Shown one piece after another: positions 1-32,969 of a stretch of DNA of 64,000 nt; the first letter of the stretch is position 1, and every line of letters starts with the position of its first letter. The DNA comes from Haliclona indistincta (lineage: Eukaryota; Porifera; Demospongiae; Haplosclerida; Chalinidae): positions 2,575,309 through 2,639,308 of the forward strand of contig OZ024788.1 in assembly GCA_964017065.1 (NCBI GenBank), read 5' to 3'. Made by a program: the position numbers and the translations under genes. The notes under the pieces are model-generated. The model was not told the origin of the DNA. It did not search any database and saw only the letters and a program-made list of their open reading frames with translations.

Positions 1-2072
1 AGGTCTCTAGCAAATCTACCATCAACATCTAGTAACCTCTGATTGAAATATCTTCTGTAGGTTAGCTTTCTAGGTCTATCAGTACTAAATATGCCATCAC
101 CATAACAGAATTTATCAGGATTAGACATAGCTTCAAAGCTAGTATCAGTCATGATTGACAATGGTTTTTGACCTTCAGCTGGTGCTACGGAAACTATTGA
201 TTCAGGGTTTTCAACAGTCATCATGCTTGCTTGTGGACCAATGGTGATTTGTCTAGCATGTTGGTCACCTTCATCAAATACAGAGTCATCAATAGTACTA
301 CTATCAATGGTGCTAGTATTGGTAGCAGGTGGTGTTTGATCAGTTATTCTGTCTAAAGCAACATAGTGATATTGCATCATCAAGCCAACATACAGTTCAC
401 AATGTGTGATATTGTCTCTTGGTACAATAGGTATTATGCTACTAGATCTGGTACTCAATACATTGATGGTGACACTAAATATGTCTGCTATGACTTGAAT
501 GGCTATATGATCACCCCAGGCACCATTTCTTAGTCTGGTAATGTATTGTTCACATGTTAGCTCGCTACGTAGTTCAGTATCAGTAATGGTGCTAATGAGT
601 TCATCAGCTACACTGGGAGGCTCTGTATCAGCATCATACGCATTATCAGAATGTACAGGCTGTGACACAAAGTGGCTGTAAATGGAACTATGGTTCTGTA
701 AGTGGGTTGCTACCATATCTCTGAGTTCAGTACTATCACAGTGAGTGTCACACATACCAGCATGCTGTAGTTGATATGCTAATGCACTGAACATACAGTC
801 ACCATCACGTGGTACATCATGGATAATGAAACCATTGTCTCTGGCAAATGCTGTGAGTGTAGTAAAGGCTGTATTATCACAGGCTACAGGATCAACAAGT
901 TGACATGGAGTACATGGACTAACAGATGCTTCACATTGCATAGGCTCAGGCTCACTGGTGTCTGTTGGCTCTAGGAGGCTACTGAACAATTCCTCATCAT
1001 CAGTCATACCATGTTCTAACCATTCTTGGTTGATATCGATGTCAGAATACAGCGTATTGTTCTCTTTAAGCCATTTCAGTGCACACAGGACCTTTTCAGG
1101 TGTTATGTAATCATACATGTAGTGACCTCTGTATGCTAGTTTGCGTTTCAGCTTTAGTGGTATTAATTCAGATTGTGAGGGCAAGCGAGGAAGCACAGTA
1201 CATATTGTATCAACCTTGGATGGTACATTTACTGCTGGTCCATGTATGGATCGTTGCCTTCCTGTTGGTAATGCTACCATTTTCATGAATGGGACACGCA
1301 ATGAGACTAATCGTAATTCAAGTGGATTGAGACATGATAGCTCAGTTGGTATTGAACACAATTGTAAACCATTAGCTTTGGCTTGTAATGGCATGTTACC
1401 TCCACACAATGCTCTGTCACAAGTATTGCATACCCATTGGTTGCCATCATTGCTAATGTAGCTATGTTTATCACAAAACACTTGGTCTAACACAATGCTG
1501 CTTGTTTTGATGTATTTGTTGGGGTTGCAGCGAACAACACTTTGTTTGTACATCATACGATGGCAACATGTACATACAAAGTCAGGACCAAACTTTATTT
1601 GTGATTGGAAGTTACTAATTGCTTCTTCAATAGACAAGTGTAATGACCGTTTTGCAGCTTTACATGCCCTGTCACGCTCTTGTCTAGCAAGTGTTTCTGC
1701 TGGTGATTCAGAGGCTTTCTTGGCTGCTTTACATTTTCTATCACGCTCTTGTCTAGCAAGTGTTTTATTTGGTGATTCAGAGGCTATTCTGATAGCTTTA
1801 CATGTCCTATCACGCTCTTGCCTAACAAGTGTTTTATCTGGTGATTCAGAGGCTATTCTGATAGCTTTACGTGTCCTATCACGCTCTTGCCTAGCAAGTG
1901 TCTCTGTTGGTAATTCAGCAGCCCTCTTTACAGCTTTATCTACACTTTTTGCTGTTTTGCATTCACGTGGTGACTTTAGTTTTCTAGTATTGAAGGTATG
2001 GCCACAGACACATGCACTCTTTCTGCAGTTAATAACTGCACTACACTGAGGACACACTTTAGTTAGTGGCAT
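1..2072 (-). CDS. Helitron-type protein with OTU protease domain, partial (runs off left edge)
   Basis: I read an uninterrupted minus-strand frame from an ATG at 2072-2070 to the window edge (690 codons, no stop). In order it has an N-terminal CxxC...CxCGH zinc ribbon (residues 7-24); four tandem 26-residue charged repeats around ETLARQERDR (about 51-145); Cys/His clusters CTCCHR (about 167) and CNTCDRALC; and an OTU cysteine-protease domain with DGDCMFSAL (Cys426), a GAWGDH motif and a C-terminal HYVAL (His569). The last residues, with the motif YFNQRLLDVDGRFARD, are the start of the Helitron_like_N region that precedes the Rep/helicase in Helitrons. OTU domains are known cargo of some Helitron proteins. 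The Rep and helicase would lie left of the window. The frame looks intact, so the element may be young. The terminus beyond 2072 was not located. Confidence 0.85.
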   Translation of the reverse strand, partial: MPLTKVCPQCSAVINCRKSACVCGHTFNTRKLKSPRECKTAKSVDKAVKRAAELPTETLARQERDRTRKAIRIASESPDKTLVRQERDRTCKAIRIASESPNKTLARQERDRKCKAAKKASESPAETLARQERDRACKAAKRSLHLSIEEAISNFQSQIKFGPDFVCTCCHRMMYKQSVVRCNPNKYIKTSSIVLDQVFCDKHSYISNDGNQWVCNTCDRALCGGNMPLQAKANGLQLCSIPTELSCLNPLELRLVSLRVPFMKMVALPTGRQRSIHGPAVNVPSKVDTICTVLPRLPSQSELIPLKLKRKLAYRGHYMYDYITPEKVLCALKWLKENNTLYSDIDINQEWLEHGMTDDEELFSSLLEPTDTSEPEPMQCEASVSPCTPCQLVDPVACDNTAFTTLTAFARDNGFIIHDVPRDGDCMFSALAYQLQHAGMCDTHCDSTELRDMVATHLQNHSSIYSHFVSQPVHSDNAYDADTEPPSVADELISTITDTELRSELTCEQYITRLRNGAWGDHIAIQVIADIFSVTINVLSTRSSSIIPIVPRDNITHCELYVGLMMQYHYVALDRITDQTPPATNTSTIDSSTIDDSVFDEGDQHARQITIGPQASMMTVENPESIVSVAPAEGQKPLSIMTDTSFEAMSNPDKFCYGDGIFSTDRPRKLTYRRYFNQRLLDVDGRFARD

Positions 2073-3378
2073 TGGAAACAAATTTTCAACTTAACAGATG
2101 AAAACAAAACACACTGGTAGACGTCTCGGTAGATACCAAGAACAAACTTAACCGGGTTCCTAGTGAAAGATATGATCATTATCTTCTAAAGAACACAATC
2201 ACGAGTTGGAAAACTCACCGAGACAACTGGCTAAGTACAAATAATCAAGATTGAATAGGATACAACTCGAGCTCCCTGACAAGAAATAATCACCATGTGC
2301 GACATATTGCACAATGCGCATGTCAAATGAGCACTAATTAGAGTGTGTTTTGTGGGCGTGTTGCGATGCCTGTAGCAGGGCTTTTGTTGAGATTTCTACG
2401 CACCCTCAGAGCTGTCCTGATGTTTAGATGTAGTCTACAAGTACCTAGGTTGTCAACCATGTGCGCTTTTGTTGTCAGAAAGGTCCAAGATGGCCGTCCA
2501 GGTGAGCCAGCCATAACTCGAGAACGAAAGCATTTTAGCATAATCCACGAGTCACATTGCAAGCCATGGTCATGCTTAGCCTGTTCATACCTTAGTTGAC
2601 GCGTAGAAGCGATCGCTGATCTCTGTAGCAGAAGAGACAGACCGACCGAACGACAAAGCAAGTACCGTAACCCTCGCGCATGCGCCGAGGGTTAACTAGA
2701 GTTCTAATGAACACATACCCGTGCGCTGAGCTAGGAGCTAAACACCTGCGCTGCAACAGACCTAGCCCATAGACAGCTCCAGAATAATAGATGATAGCAT
2801 ACATGCACTAACAATTGATTGGCACATCACAGAAGGCCTCAAGAAAGGCTGATACTGTAGCTATAATAAGATTTTGCGCGCGCATCTCTCTGGGCTCTGA
2901 CGTACTGTAGATGTGAGACTGAGTGAGGACATCGACATAGATAGGATCTACATGTGAGACTGAGTGAGGACATCGACATGGATCATGGGGGTTGGGTGAC
3001 ACACCCACAATACCGTAAAGTGCTCTTACAAGGACACGTAGCTTTAGATAGCCATGAATTAGCCGCTCGAACAAGGCTTGCCAGCACAGAAAGCGTCTTC
3101 TTGTGACTATAAATTCAGTGAAGAAGCTGCAAAGAGAGTTTTTGTGGAGATTTTCGAGCGGTGAGACGTAAACAAGCGTGTTTTTTGTCCACACACATAC
3201 CGACGGACATAAGCGTGAAAACCGCTGTACTACACATAAACGAACTTCGTATTATGGTTCTGAAGAATCGGATCCATAATTTTATTATGTTATAATCGTG
3301 TGTTTTGTTTTGCAGTAGAGTCTTTCCATGGCCAGGGGGGTTGGCCCATGTTTGTAAAAGGGCGTGGGGGTACGTATC
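2073..3378. other. Spacer between Helitron ORF and gene A1; repeats only
   Basis: I see no supported gene here. A 28-bp direct repeat (GTGAGACTGAGTGAGGACAT core) occurs at 2911-2938 and 2952-2979. About 50 bp at 2400-2450 resemble 41200-41250 inside an intron of gene A2, so this is a dispersed repeat. The A1 promoter must lie near 3200-3378, but I recognise no core promoter element. The sequence upstream of exon 1 does not resemble that upstream of A2. Confidence 0.6.
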
Positions 3379-21811
<18,433 letters not shown>

Positions 21812-24800
21812 TAAGATTACCCATCATGATAGATTAGCTTATAGATTACCCTCATTGTAGTATTATGTTGTTAATATTTATATTAGCACACTGTAGGACC
21901 CACTTAGTCTAGTGTCTCTGCCATCCTTTAGTACACATGCACGTCTTTGTTGATTCTGTATTGTATCATCGTTCATCTGTATCCTGTAATCTGGTTATTA
22001 ATACGCTACCAAACACTACACTCGTTGCATGCACTGAAGGGTTACATTCATTCATTCTGTCCGTCAAGCTACAGAGACCATCGCTCACTTCTGAAACTTA
22101 TAATTGTTAAAGGCATGAACAGACTTAGCATGGCACAGTTCACTTCCATTTCAACACTCCACTTCAGAATCTATCATAAATAATTTTTGTTGACTTTTTG
22201 ATAGTGTAAAGTATTATGTCATTTTGTAATCCTTGCTCTTATATCAGTATAGTCCATGCTGTACTTATCTTTAATATCTACTGGTGTTCTGTGTGGATGG
22301 AAGGGATAGGCTGATAATATGTGACGCCATCGATGACCCAGCTTCTGTACTCCCTCCACAATATACTGCTCCTCTTCTCGTGTGTAGGGTACACGTTCCC
22401 GTGGCAACTGCATGATAAGCATGAGCGATGAATTATGTAGACCAGTAGTGTATCATTGTTTAAACTATTGTACTAACATGTATTAGCTTCATCTATTGAC
22501 TGACCTTGGTTGGATGAGTCACTGTTTTCATATCCTTCCTTTGCTGTGTTCTCCTCTTCCTCTCAGTGTCTGTCTCATCTGACGGATAGTCAAATGGAGT
22601 CCAATCACGAGACGATGACTGAGTGTTTTTAATGTCACTGAGTGGCTGTCTCTTCTGTCTGGAGGTGCATGCCGCAGTGAGTGGAGTGTGTTGGTACTGT
22701 CAGCTCATGGTCGCTGTGATCACTCGATGATGATTGTACAGAATATTCTTGATCTTGTTGATGATATCGCTCACATTGTTGTCTTTGCATGTGATGGTAT
22801 GCTTTCTGATGGTGCTTTAGTGGTTGGTGTGATTCTTGTTGCTGTCGTCTCTTGTGTTCTAGTAATGTCTGGTTGTGTAGTAGTTGCTTGGGTTGATGGT
22901 GTTGTTTGATCATTGACTGGTTTTGTTTTGGTTCATGATGTGATTCATGTTGATTGAGTGTCTTGTGTTGTTGGGTCATTGTCTGGTGTGGTAGATGCAG
23001 TGCTGATCTCTGCTGCTGCTGTAGTAATGGCTGGTGTCTGTGAGATTGTGAGTATAGTGGTGATGGCCGTATTAGTGATAGTTCCTCCAGCTCTTCTTGA
23101 CTTGATGATGATAGTACATGAGTTATCGGGTTCTGGTCTTCTTGATTTAGTGATGGTTGTTGTGAGTGCTGTTCTTGTTGACTAGATAATGATTGCTCAT
23201 CTTGGCAGCTTGATGATGATGGATTAGCGGATAGCTCATCTTGATCTTGTAGTGTCTGCTGCTCTTGTGCTAGTACTTGTTGATCTTCTTGCTGTAGAGG
23301 TGGCTGTTGTTCTTGGTCACCGTGTGATGGGTGGAGATGCTCTCGAGGTAGCTGGCTGAATGATGGCTGCCGGATAGCTTCAGGTGAGTGGGTTGCAGTG
23401 ATCAAAGGCATTCTCTTCCTCACGAACTCTGTCAGGTGACGGTGGTAGCGACAAGTGCCTGAGTCTCGGCTGAGAAGCTGCAGTGCATTTCTGCTGGTCA
23501 CTGTCACATGAGCATTGATAGCATCACAACCAAGGCACTTGAATGCTGTTTTGTGCTTGCTCATTTCTTCCACTTGTTGCCTCAGAATCAGATACTTCTC
23601 TTTCATTCTCTCGTTTTGTGTTCGTTCCTTTTGTAGCTGGCTCTGTAGCTGGCCCTGTCTGCTCACTAACTCTTCATGCTGCTTAGCTAGATTCTCTGTT
23701 TGTCTCTGTTCCTCTGTGAGTTGACCTTGTAACTGCATGCTTCAACGTTTCTTGCTGCTTGTCTTTCTGCATCACTCCTCTTCCAATTCTCTGTGCTTTG
23801 CTCACAACAGTTTTACCAGTGCTTCTTTGATCAACCATTGCTTCTCTTTCCTTATCAGATCCACTGTTTTCACCTCTTTCCAATTCTCCTTCAAGATATC
23901 TTTCTCCTTCTTGCATGCTCTTTTCTGTTCTTTCTTGTGTATTGTTTGCTCTTTTGCTCAATCGAGGGGTGTGATCAGCATTATAAGGAGATGATGGTGA
24001 TCGTTTTCTCTTCTCTTTGCCGACAAGAAACACTGTCTTGAGATTCTGAAGTGGAACAATGTTACCAGCGTCCATTGTACTAGTTAGCTCGAGCAGTGGA
24101 TGCTCATCTGAGTGAGATTGCTGGGCATGGTCGCTACCTATCTCTTCTTTATTGAAGCAGTCTTTGTGATCATCTGCAGTTGCTTATCTGTTCAGTTCTT
24201 GTTCTTTGTTCACCATATTGGTATCCAGCCAGTGCTTCACCTTATCTTCCACTGGTATACGTTTAGCATCCAACCCTTTTAGTATATTCTCACAATCCAG
24301 TTCATTAGCTGCTTTCTCTACGGTAGCTTTCGTTGTCTTTGTTTGTGGGCGGCAGTGTTCTATTGTTATTGGAGGTGTTTTGAATGGTTTCTTCATGATC
24401 GGAGTGAGACTACCAGATGAGCTGTCTGGAAGAGTCAGGTCTGTAGGAGGTGTGGCTGTGTGCACAATTGAGAGTGAAATTTTACTAATACTCAGTGAAA
24501 AAATTGGGCATAACGTACCTATTGGTTTGGTTCGCTCAGTACAGGTGTGTAATACATATGTGATAGCTTTAGTGAGCTCCTCATTCTGTAAACACACATT
24601 ATGTATGTACATGTTATAGTTAGTAGATGAGGCAGATAGTGTGTCACTGACCTGAGAAACTGCCATAGCATTGATCAGTATAGAGATACTCCATCATTGA
24701 TCAACAACTGCTGCTGGTTGATACCTATAGTGAGACAAACACTTTGAATGTAGTGTGGACTATGAGACCACAGTACTCATGCAAGAAGTGCTGTGCACAG

Positions 24801-25181
24801 CTTACGGTTGTCATCAGTGAGGTTGCCGAGACAGAGTACCACATGTAGTAGCATGAAGTCACTGAGTCCTTGTCTAGTGAGGAGCTGTACTAGAATCGGC
24901 ACAAGATTGGTCAACTTGGTACAAATAGACTCTGTAAAATAACAATTGAGACCATTGTGATACTCATGACAAGTACACAGTTGCATGTGTTCCCCTCATC
25001 ACTTACCATTGCCATGTGTTGCTTCTGAGATAGTCTGTATCACATCAGATATGAAAGCAAACAGGTCCTCTAACTTGTCTTCATAAAGCTGATCCATAGT
25101 GTCAGCTTGTTTCACTAAATCCTCCAGCAGGTTAGAGAGTGCTGTCACTCCACCAAACATCTGTAGACGATCCTGTGACTT

Positions 25182-25323
<142 letters not shown>

Positions 25324-25439
25324 TATCAAGTGAGTGGGTGGGTGAATGAGTGAGCCAGTGGTACATTACCATTTCTGCTGACACACACTGCTAGTACTGT
25401 GAGCAGTGGTTTGAGCAGTTGTGTTTGTTGAGTGAAGTA

Positions 25440-25652
25440 CACTGGAAGAAAACTTGAATTTCCTGATTCGCGATACAGGAAATTCTCCAGGAAACTTCAA
25501 ATTTCTGGTACAGGGTGGTATAGTATAGATCCAAATTTCCTGCGATTTAGGAAATTTGGATCTATACTATACCACCCTGTACCAGAAATTTGAAGTTTCC
25601 TGGAGAATTTCCTGTACCAACGAATCAGGAAATTCAACTTTTCTTGCAGTGG
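25440..25652. mobile_element. 213-bp TA-flanked palindromic MITE inside a TERB1 copy 1 exon
   Basis: Near-perfect hairpin arms of about 100 bp start CACTGGAAGAAAAC and end with its inverse CTTTTCTTGCAGTGG. TA lies on both sides (25438-25439, 25653-25654), as in Tc1/mariner-type MITEs. Copy 2 shows the empty site (GAAGTAGAGCATG at about 57127). Confidence 0.85.
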
Positions 25653-26801
25653 TAGAGCATGTTGACAGCAGCCGGGAATACAGCACAACACTGCAACTGA
25701 TTGTACTCTGAGAGAGAAGAATGACTAATATTATTTTATTGCTTGTTTTACTAACCGTTGTGTGGTTGAGTAGTGGCTGTCATGATAGCGTTGGCTAGGC
25801 ATCCCCACAGCTCTACTAGCTGTGTGTTCATCTGTTTGCTGTCATCATCTGATGCAGCACACAAGTCCTTGAACACAGTGACTAAACACCTGAACACGAG
25901 AACAGAGCATGACACCATTACACCAGAGCAAAGAGATACAATACTGTATATACATTTTGATGCTCCTTTCTAATAACAGCTCAACAATGCTTTTTCTCAA
26001 TTTCTAGTAACAGCTCAATAAAGTCACGGTTCAACAAACACTACTGTGGCACAGAATTTACCGTGGATTAGCACTTACTTATTAAATTGATCAATTATTT
26101 TTGCTAGTAGTCTTGTCTCTCTTGCCAGATGCTGACCTTGAACTGAGGGACAGTAACAAAACTAGCACTATTGTCATGAGTGATGTGTGGTAGTACTCAC
26201 TGTTGTCTAGCAGTATGCAAGTGGTGAGGAAGACACTAGTTGCTTTCAGAGGAGGAGAGGAGTCCTCAGAGCTGACCAGGCTAGCCAGCATCTTGAACAG
26301 GTTCTTCTCTGTCAGTTGCATCTTACACTCAACTAGACAAAAATACACATGCAAAAATTGATGTCACACATTGCAAATTTTGTTACCATTCTCTTCCACT
26401 GCACAGCTGAGGGTGTATAGCGCTGCTTGCTGGAGCTGCTTTGATGCTGTGTTGACCAGTAGCTCAACAATGGTCTCTAGTCCTCCAGACACTCGCAACT
26501 CTTTGCAGGCTGGCTACAGCTACGAACACGTGGAAAACGAAAACTTAATTTTTTGTCCAACTGAACTCACTATTGTTCCTACACATAGATCTAGCTGCTA
26601 TTGTGACCAGCACTTGCTTCTGTGTGTCCACTCCGCCATTTTGTAGTGTAAGGCATTCAAGCAGCAGACCCAAGTCTTCACAGACTAGACTAGAGAAATG
26701 AAAATTATATGGCAAGTTACCAACAGCAAGAGTGGAACAGGCAGCAAGCATGACTAACCTCCTTTGCTGCCTTCGTCCTGTGCATTGTGAGAAGCAGCCA
26801 T

Positions 26802-27104
26802 TAGCAACGGAACTGTTGCAGCAAAGACGCTCAGCTCTGCAACAGCAGCAACAGGTGGAGCTGACCAGCAAATAATTGAGACCACGCCTTCTTAATAACT
26901 TAACCTGTGAAGAACCCGCCAGTTGCTGCACATGGTCGACACAGAGTGGGGCGTGCTAAAGTCTTGGCGCTAGAGAGACGCCTCTAAACAAGAAGACGCC
27001 ATTGTAGCTGAAATATTACCAGTTGCAAGGTGCAGTGACCATAGATTTAAATTTTGGCGGGATCTTATTAGATTTTTGTTAGCTTCTCACACAAAATCGT
27101 GAAA
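26802..27104. promoter_or_regulatory. Divergent TERB1/API5 promoter region, copy 1, with E2F-like site
   Basis: Three hundred bases separate the divergent start codons. TTTTGGCGGGA at 27052-27062 matches the E2F consensus and is identical in copy 2 (61372-61382), about 45 bp from the API5 start. A shared regulator is inference. Confidence 0.45.
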
Positions 27105-29867
<2,763 letters not shown>

Positions 29868-29956
<89 letters not shown>

Positions 29957-29967
29957 TGTGTGTCTGT

Positions 29968-30038
<71 letters not shown>
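29868..30038 (+). repeat. (GT)n after second copy of the duplicated API5 exon
   Basis: A run of about 170 bp with three TCTGTG interruptions starts at the donor of the preceding exon (ACACAG/GTGTGT). Confidence 0.9.
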
Positions 30039-30042
<4 letters not shown>

Positions 30043-30406
30043 CATAGCAAAGCCTCTGATATAGCAGTCGGCTATCAGCATACAGCTAGGTATCAGATTA
30101 TTTTTCAGTCTTGTGCCATCAACAGCATTATTTTTTCAAGATTAATGTACTTTAACTTCTGCTATGTTAGCAGTAGAGGCGTGAGAATAAATTATGTTTT
30201 GCTATGTTAGATTATTATTCAGCAAATGAACTGAGTCAAAAATTTGCATTTTATCTTACTTTGTGGTACACAACTTTGATATTGTTGTAGATTAGTTGAA
30301 AATGCAAAAATTAATACCAACAGGCATCAATGTGCTTAATCTGCTTTGATTGAGCACGTAGCATGTTTAAAACAGCATGTATTACTAGTACATTTATAAA
30401 ATACTG

Positions 30407-30811
30407 GGGGCGAGCCTGAGCTGATTTATGTCCTGCACAATTCAAGTACAATCCATTTTTCTACATATGCACAACAGTAGGCCCTCTGCTCTTGTATTCC
30501 CGTTGTCGCTCCAGTTGTAGAGCTCTGTGATCAAGTGACTCTGCTGCTCGTTGTCGCTTCCTGGCAGTACTCTTACCTTGTAGAAGTCGATCCAGGCGTC
30601 TCCAATGCGCAGTCTCGTTTTGAATCGCGCCACGTGAGGATTACATCATGGGGATTACGTCAATGTGTACACGCGTACGCACGTGACTTCTCGGGAACAT
30701 CGGGAGGACAAACGCACCACGCGGCCAGATACATACATACATATATACAAACATTCCCCGCAACGTGGGACACACATCACCATCAATGTGGGGCTCGCTC
30801 AGGCTCGCCCC
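30407..30811. mobile_element. TIR element, ends GGGGCGAGCCTGAG
   Basis: The left end GGGGCGAGCCTGAG and right end CTCGCTCAGGCTCGCCCC are inverses. No transposase was seen. A related element is at 31810-32308. Confidence 0.7.
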
Positions 30812-31121
30812 AATAATTATGTAGACCTGTCTACCGTGCTCCCTATCGTAGTTAGTGACCCTTTGCCTCGGTTTCAAGTGTTACTGGTTGGATAGCAATG
30901 ATATACAATTTATCCCATATTTTCATGCTGTAGACTGGCGGGCATTTGAGCATGTGCAGTAGCTATCACATGATGTGACTGATGTGCTAATACAATTATG
31001 GTAGAAAATGTGAGACGATTTATCTTTGTCTCTGGGAAAGAATCTGATTTTAAAAGTGACTGATATATTTGAAATTAAAGAGTTGAGTTTCTGGAAACAT
31101 ATGTCGTTTGAATAACTGGAC

Positions 31122-31482
31122 TTGTAACAGGCTTCACTTCATGGTTAGCTGTAACAGGTTTAACTTCATGGTTAGCTTGTAACATGCTTCACTTCATGGT
31201 TAGCTTGTAACATGCTTCACTTCATGGTTAGCTGTAACATGCTTCACTTCATGGTTAGCTTGTAACATGCTTCACTTCATGGTTAGCTGTAACATGCTTC
31301 ACTTCATGGTTAGCTTGTAACATGCTTCACTTAATGGTTAGCTGTAACATGCTTCACTTCATGGTTAGCTTGTAACATGCTTCACTTCATGGTTAGCTTG
31401 TAACATGCTTCACTTCATGGTTAGCTGTAACATGCTTCACTTCATGGTTAGCTGTTACATGCTTCACTTCATGGTTAGCTTG
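31122..31482 (+). repeat. Minisatellite, 26-28 bp unit, 13 copies
   Basis: Units read CATGCTTCACTTCATGGTTA with a spacer alternating between GCTGTAA and GCTTGTAA. Copies are contiguous, so this is not a CRISPR. Confidence 0.95.
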
Positions 31483-31809
31483 TGTTTGTATTTGCAGTCA
31501 TGCTAAGGTTGTTATGTCGTGTAGCATTTGTGGGTCTTTCAAGAGAGTTCTCGAGAATACTGTTCATGCTGATTAGAATGTTGACAGAGTGTTGGTGGTA
31601 GTTGACAGGCAACACCTATCTACCTTGGTGCACGACTACATAGATCGTCAGTACTGTGTACATTTTAGCAATATGTTTTGACTGATGAAAAGCCGTCTGT
31701 TGGTGTCTTCATCTAGTTTCTGGGAGGTCAGGCTATCATACCTAGACACCTTTGAATTGACATCATAAGGATAAATACATGCAACTAGATGATTGTACAT
31801 GGACAATGT

Positions 31810-32308
31810 GGGGCGAGCCTGAGCGAGTGCATTGCAGATGATCTGTTTGATAGCTAGGTAGTTTGATACAATGCTTCTAGCTTTTGACAAGTGAGTATCT
31901 TGTATGTATGAAACAGCAGCAAGCAGTTCCGCATCTCATGATTACAAATTTTTAGCGCCGTTCTTGACATTGGCCTCTCGTACGCTGTAGTCTGTCTTCT
32001 CTTTGCTCACTAGTCTCAGCAGCACGTCGTTCATGTTAATGGTCCCTCATGCGCTTTAGCCTATTCTTTCTACGTTCATCGGTCTCAACAGTACGTTGCT
32101 CATGCATGCTGTTGACGTCTCAGCTGTTGTAGTTCTTAATCTCTTTGTTGAGCAGTACGCTCGGCACTGCAGGTACGAATGTAAATTCAAAATGTACATT
32201 GAAATAGAACGAGGGGGCAGTTACAGAATGACGTACGCATACATAGATACATACATAGCTCGCGGGGGACGTCATTCGATCCATGTGGGGCTCGCTCAGG
32301 CTCGCCCC
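31810..32308. mobile_element. TIR element, ends GGGGCGAGCCTGAGCGAG
   Basis: Perfect 18-bp inverted ends (right CTCGCTCAGGCTCGCCCC). The interior shares ACGTACGCATACATAGATAC-like sequence with the 30407-30811 element. Confidence 0.75.
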
Positions 32309-32969
32309 AATAATATTGACCTGAGAGACTATTTTTACTCACAATTAACCTTTTACTTATACGTGTAGGTTCAACATTTCTTGACTAATCAACAGCATGA
32401 AAACTAAAGATGGAGCAAAAGATGGTGCTACTGTCAAGTCACAAGATCAAGCTGTCATGTACGCTCTGACTCAGACGTTGAAGAAAGTACAAGATGAGAT
32501 TCACTCTGCTGACGACAATTTCATGATGGCGTAAACAGAATTGATCATATAGACGACGACCTTGCAATTGAAGACCCGTAATTGAGACTAACATAATAAA
32601 CCAGTTTTCTTAGGCATTGAGCAAGATTCTTGTATGCAAGAACTCAGTTGAAAGCCCAAGATACCTAACTTGTCGGAGCCGACAGATGATCCCAACGAGG
32701 AAGAATCACTTGTCCCAGTGTCTTGTCATACTGAGAAGTGCTGAGATTATGACGAGGGCTTGTGGACTCTCGTATTTTATTACTCTTGTTATTATATGTA
32801 GAATTTCAGAAATAACATTCATATCCGGTTGGTCTGCGTGGGATATACCCCTGACCCTGGGATATACCCGATCGAAAGAAGTGCCCAGGGCCAGCCCACC
32901 CCTTTTTTTATAACATGGCAGAGAGCTAGCGTCGGTATATAGTGTCTGATTGGTTTCAACACTAGTAAG

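Larger units (their letters stand above)
30039..32969. other. Junction between block 1 and block 2: transposons and a minisatellite
   Basis: There is no supported gene. Contents: two related TIR elements (30407-30811, 31810-32308), a 13-copy minisatellite (31122-31482), and an isolated 45-codon ORF at 32397-32534 with no recognisable similarity. The expected API5 C-terminal exon was not found. GGGATATACCC units at 32844-32880 resemble other inverted units in the window. Confidence 0.55.

Noticed and set aside
1079..2049. Plus-strand ORFs over the Helitron region
   Set aside because: Antisense shadows of the repeated, open minus-strand frame.
22688..23994. Plus-strand Val-rich and Phe/Ser-rich ORFs
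   Set aside because: Antisense of the TERB1 Gln/His-rich exon, repeated at 54216-55613 for the same reason.
26480..26530. Extra frameshift in TERB1 copy 1 exon 3
   Set aside because: The 4-nt difference from copy 2 lies at the exon start and an alternative acceptor (AGCCAG) restores the frame, so I do not count it as a lesion.
31122..31482. CRISPR-like array
   Set aside because: Units are contiguous with no unique spacers, and the DNA is animal nuclear.
32397..32534. 45-codon ORF upstream of A2
   Set aside because: No homologue recognised, no splice partner and no counterpart upstream of A1; too weak to call a gene.
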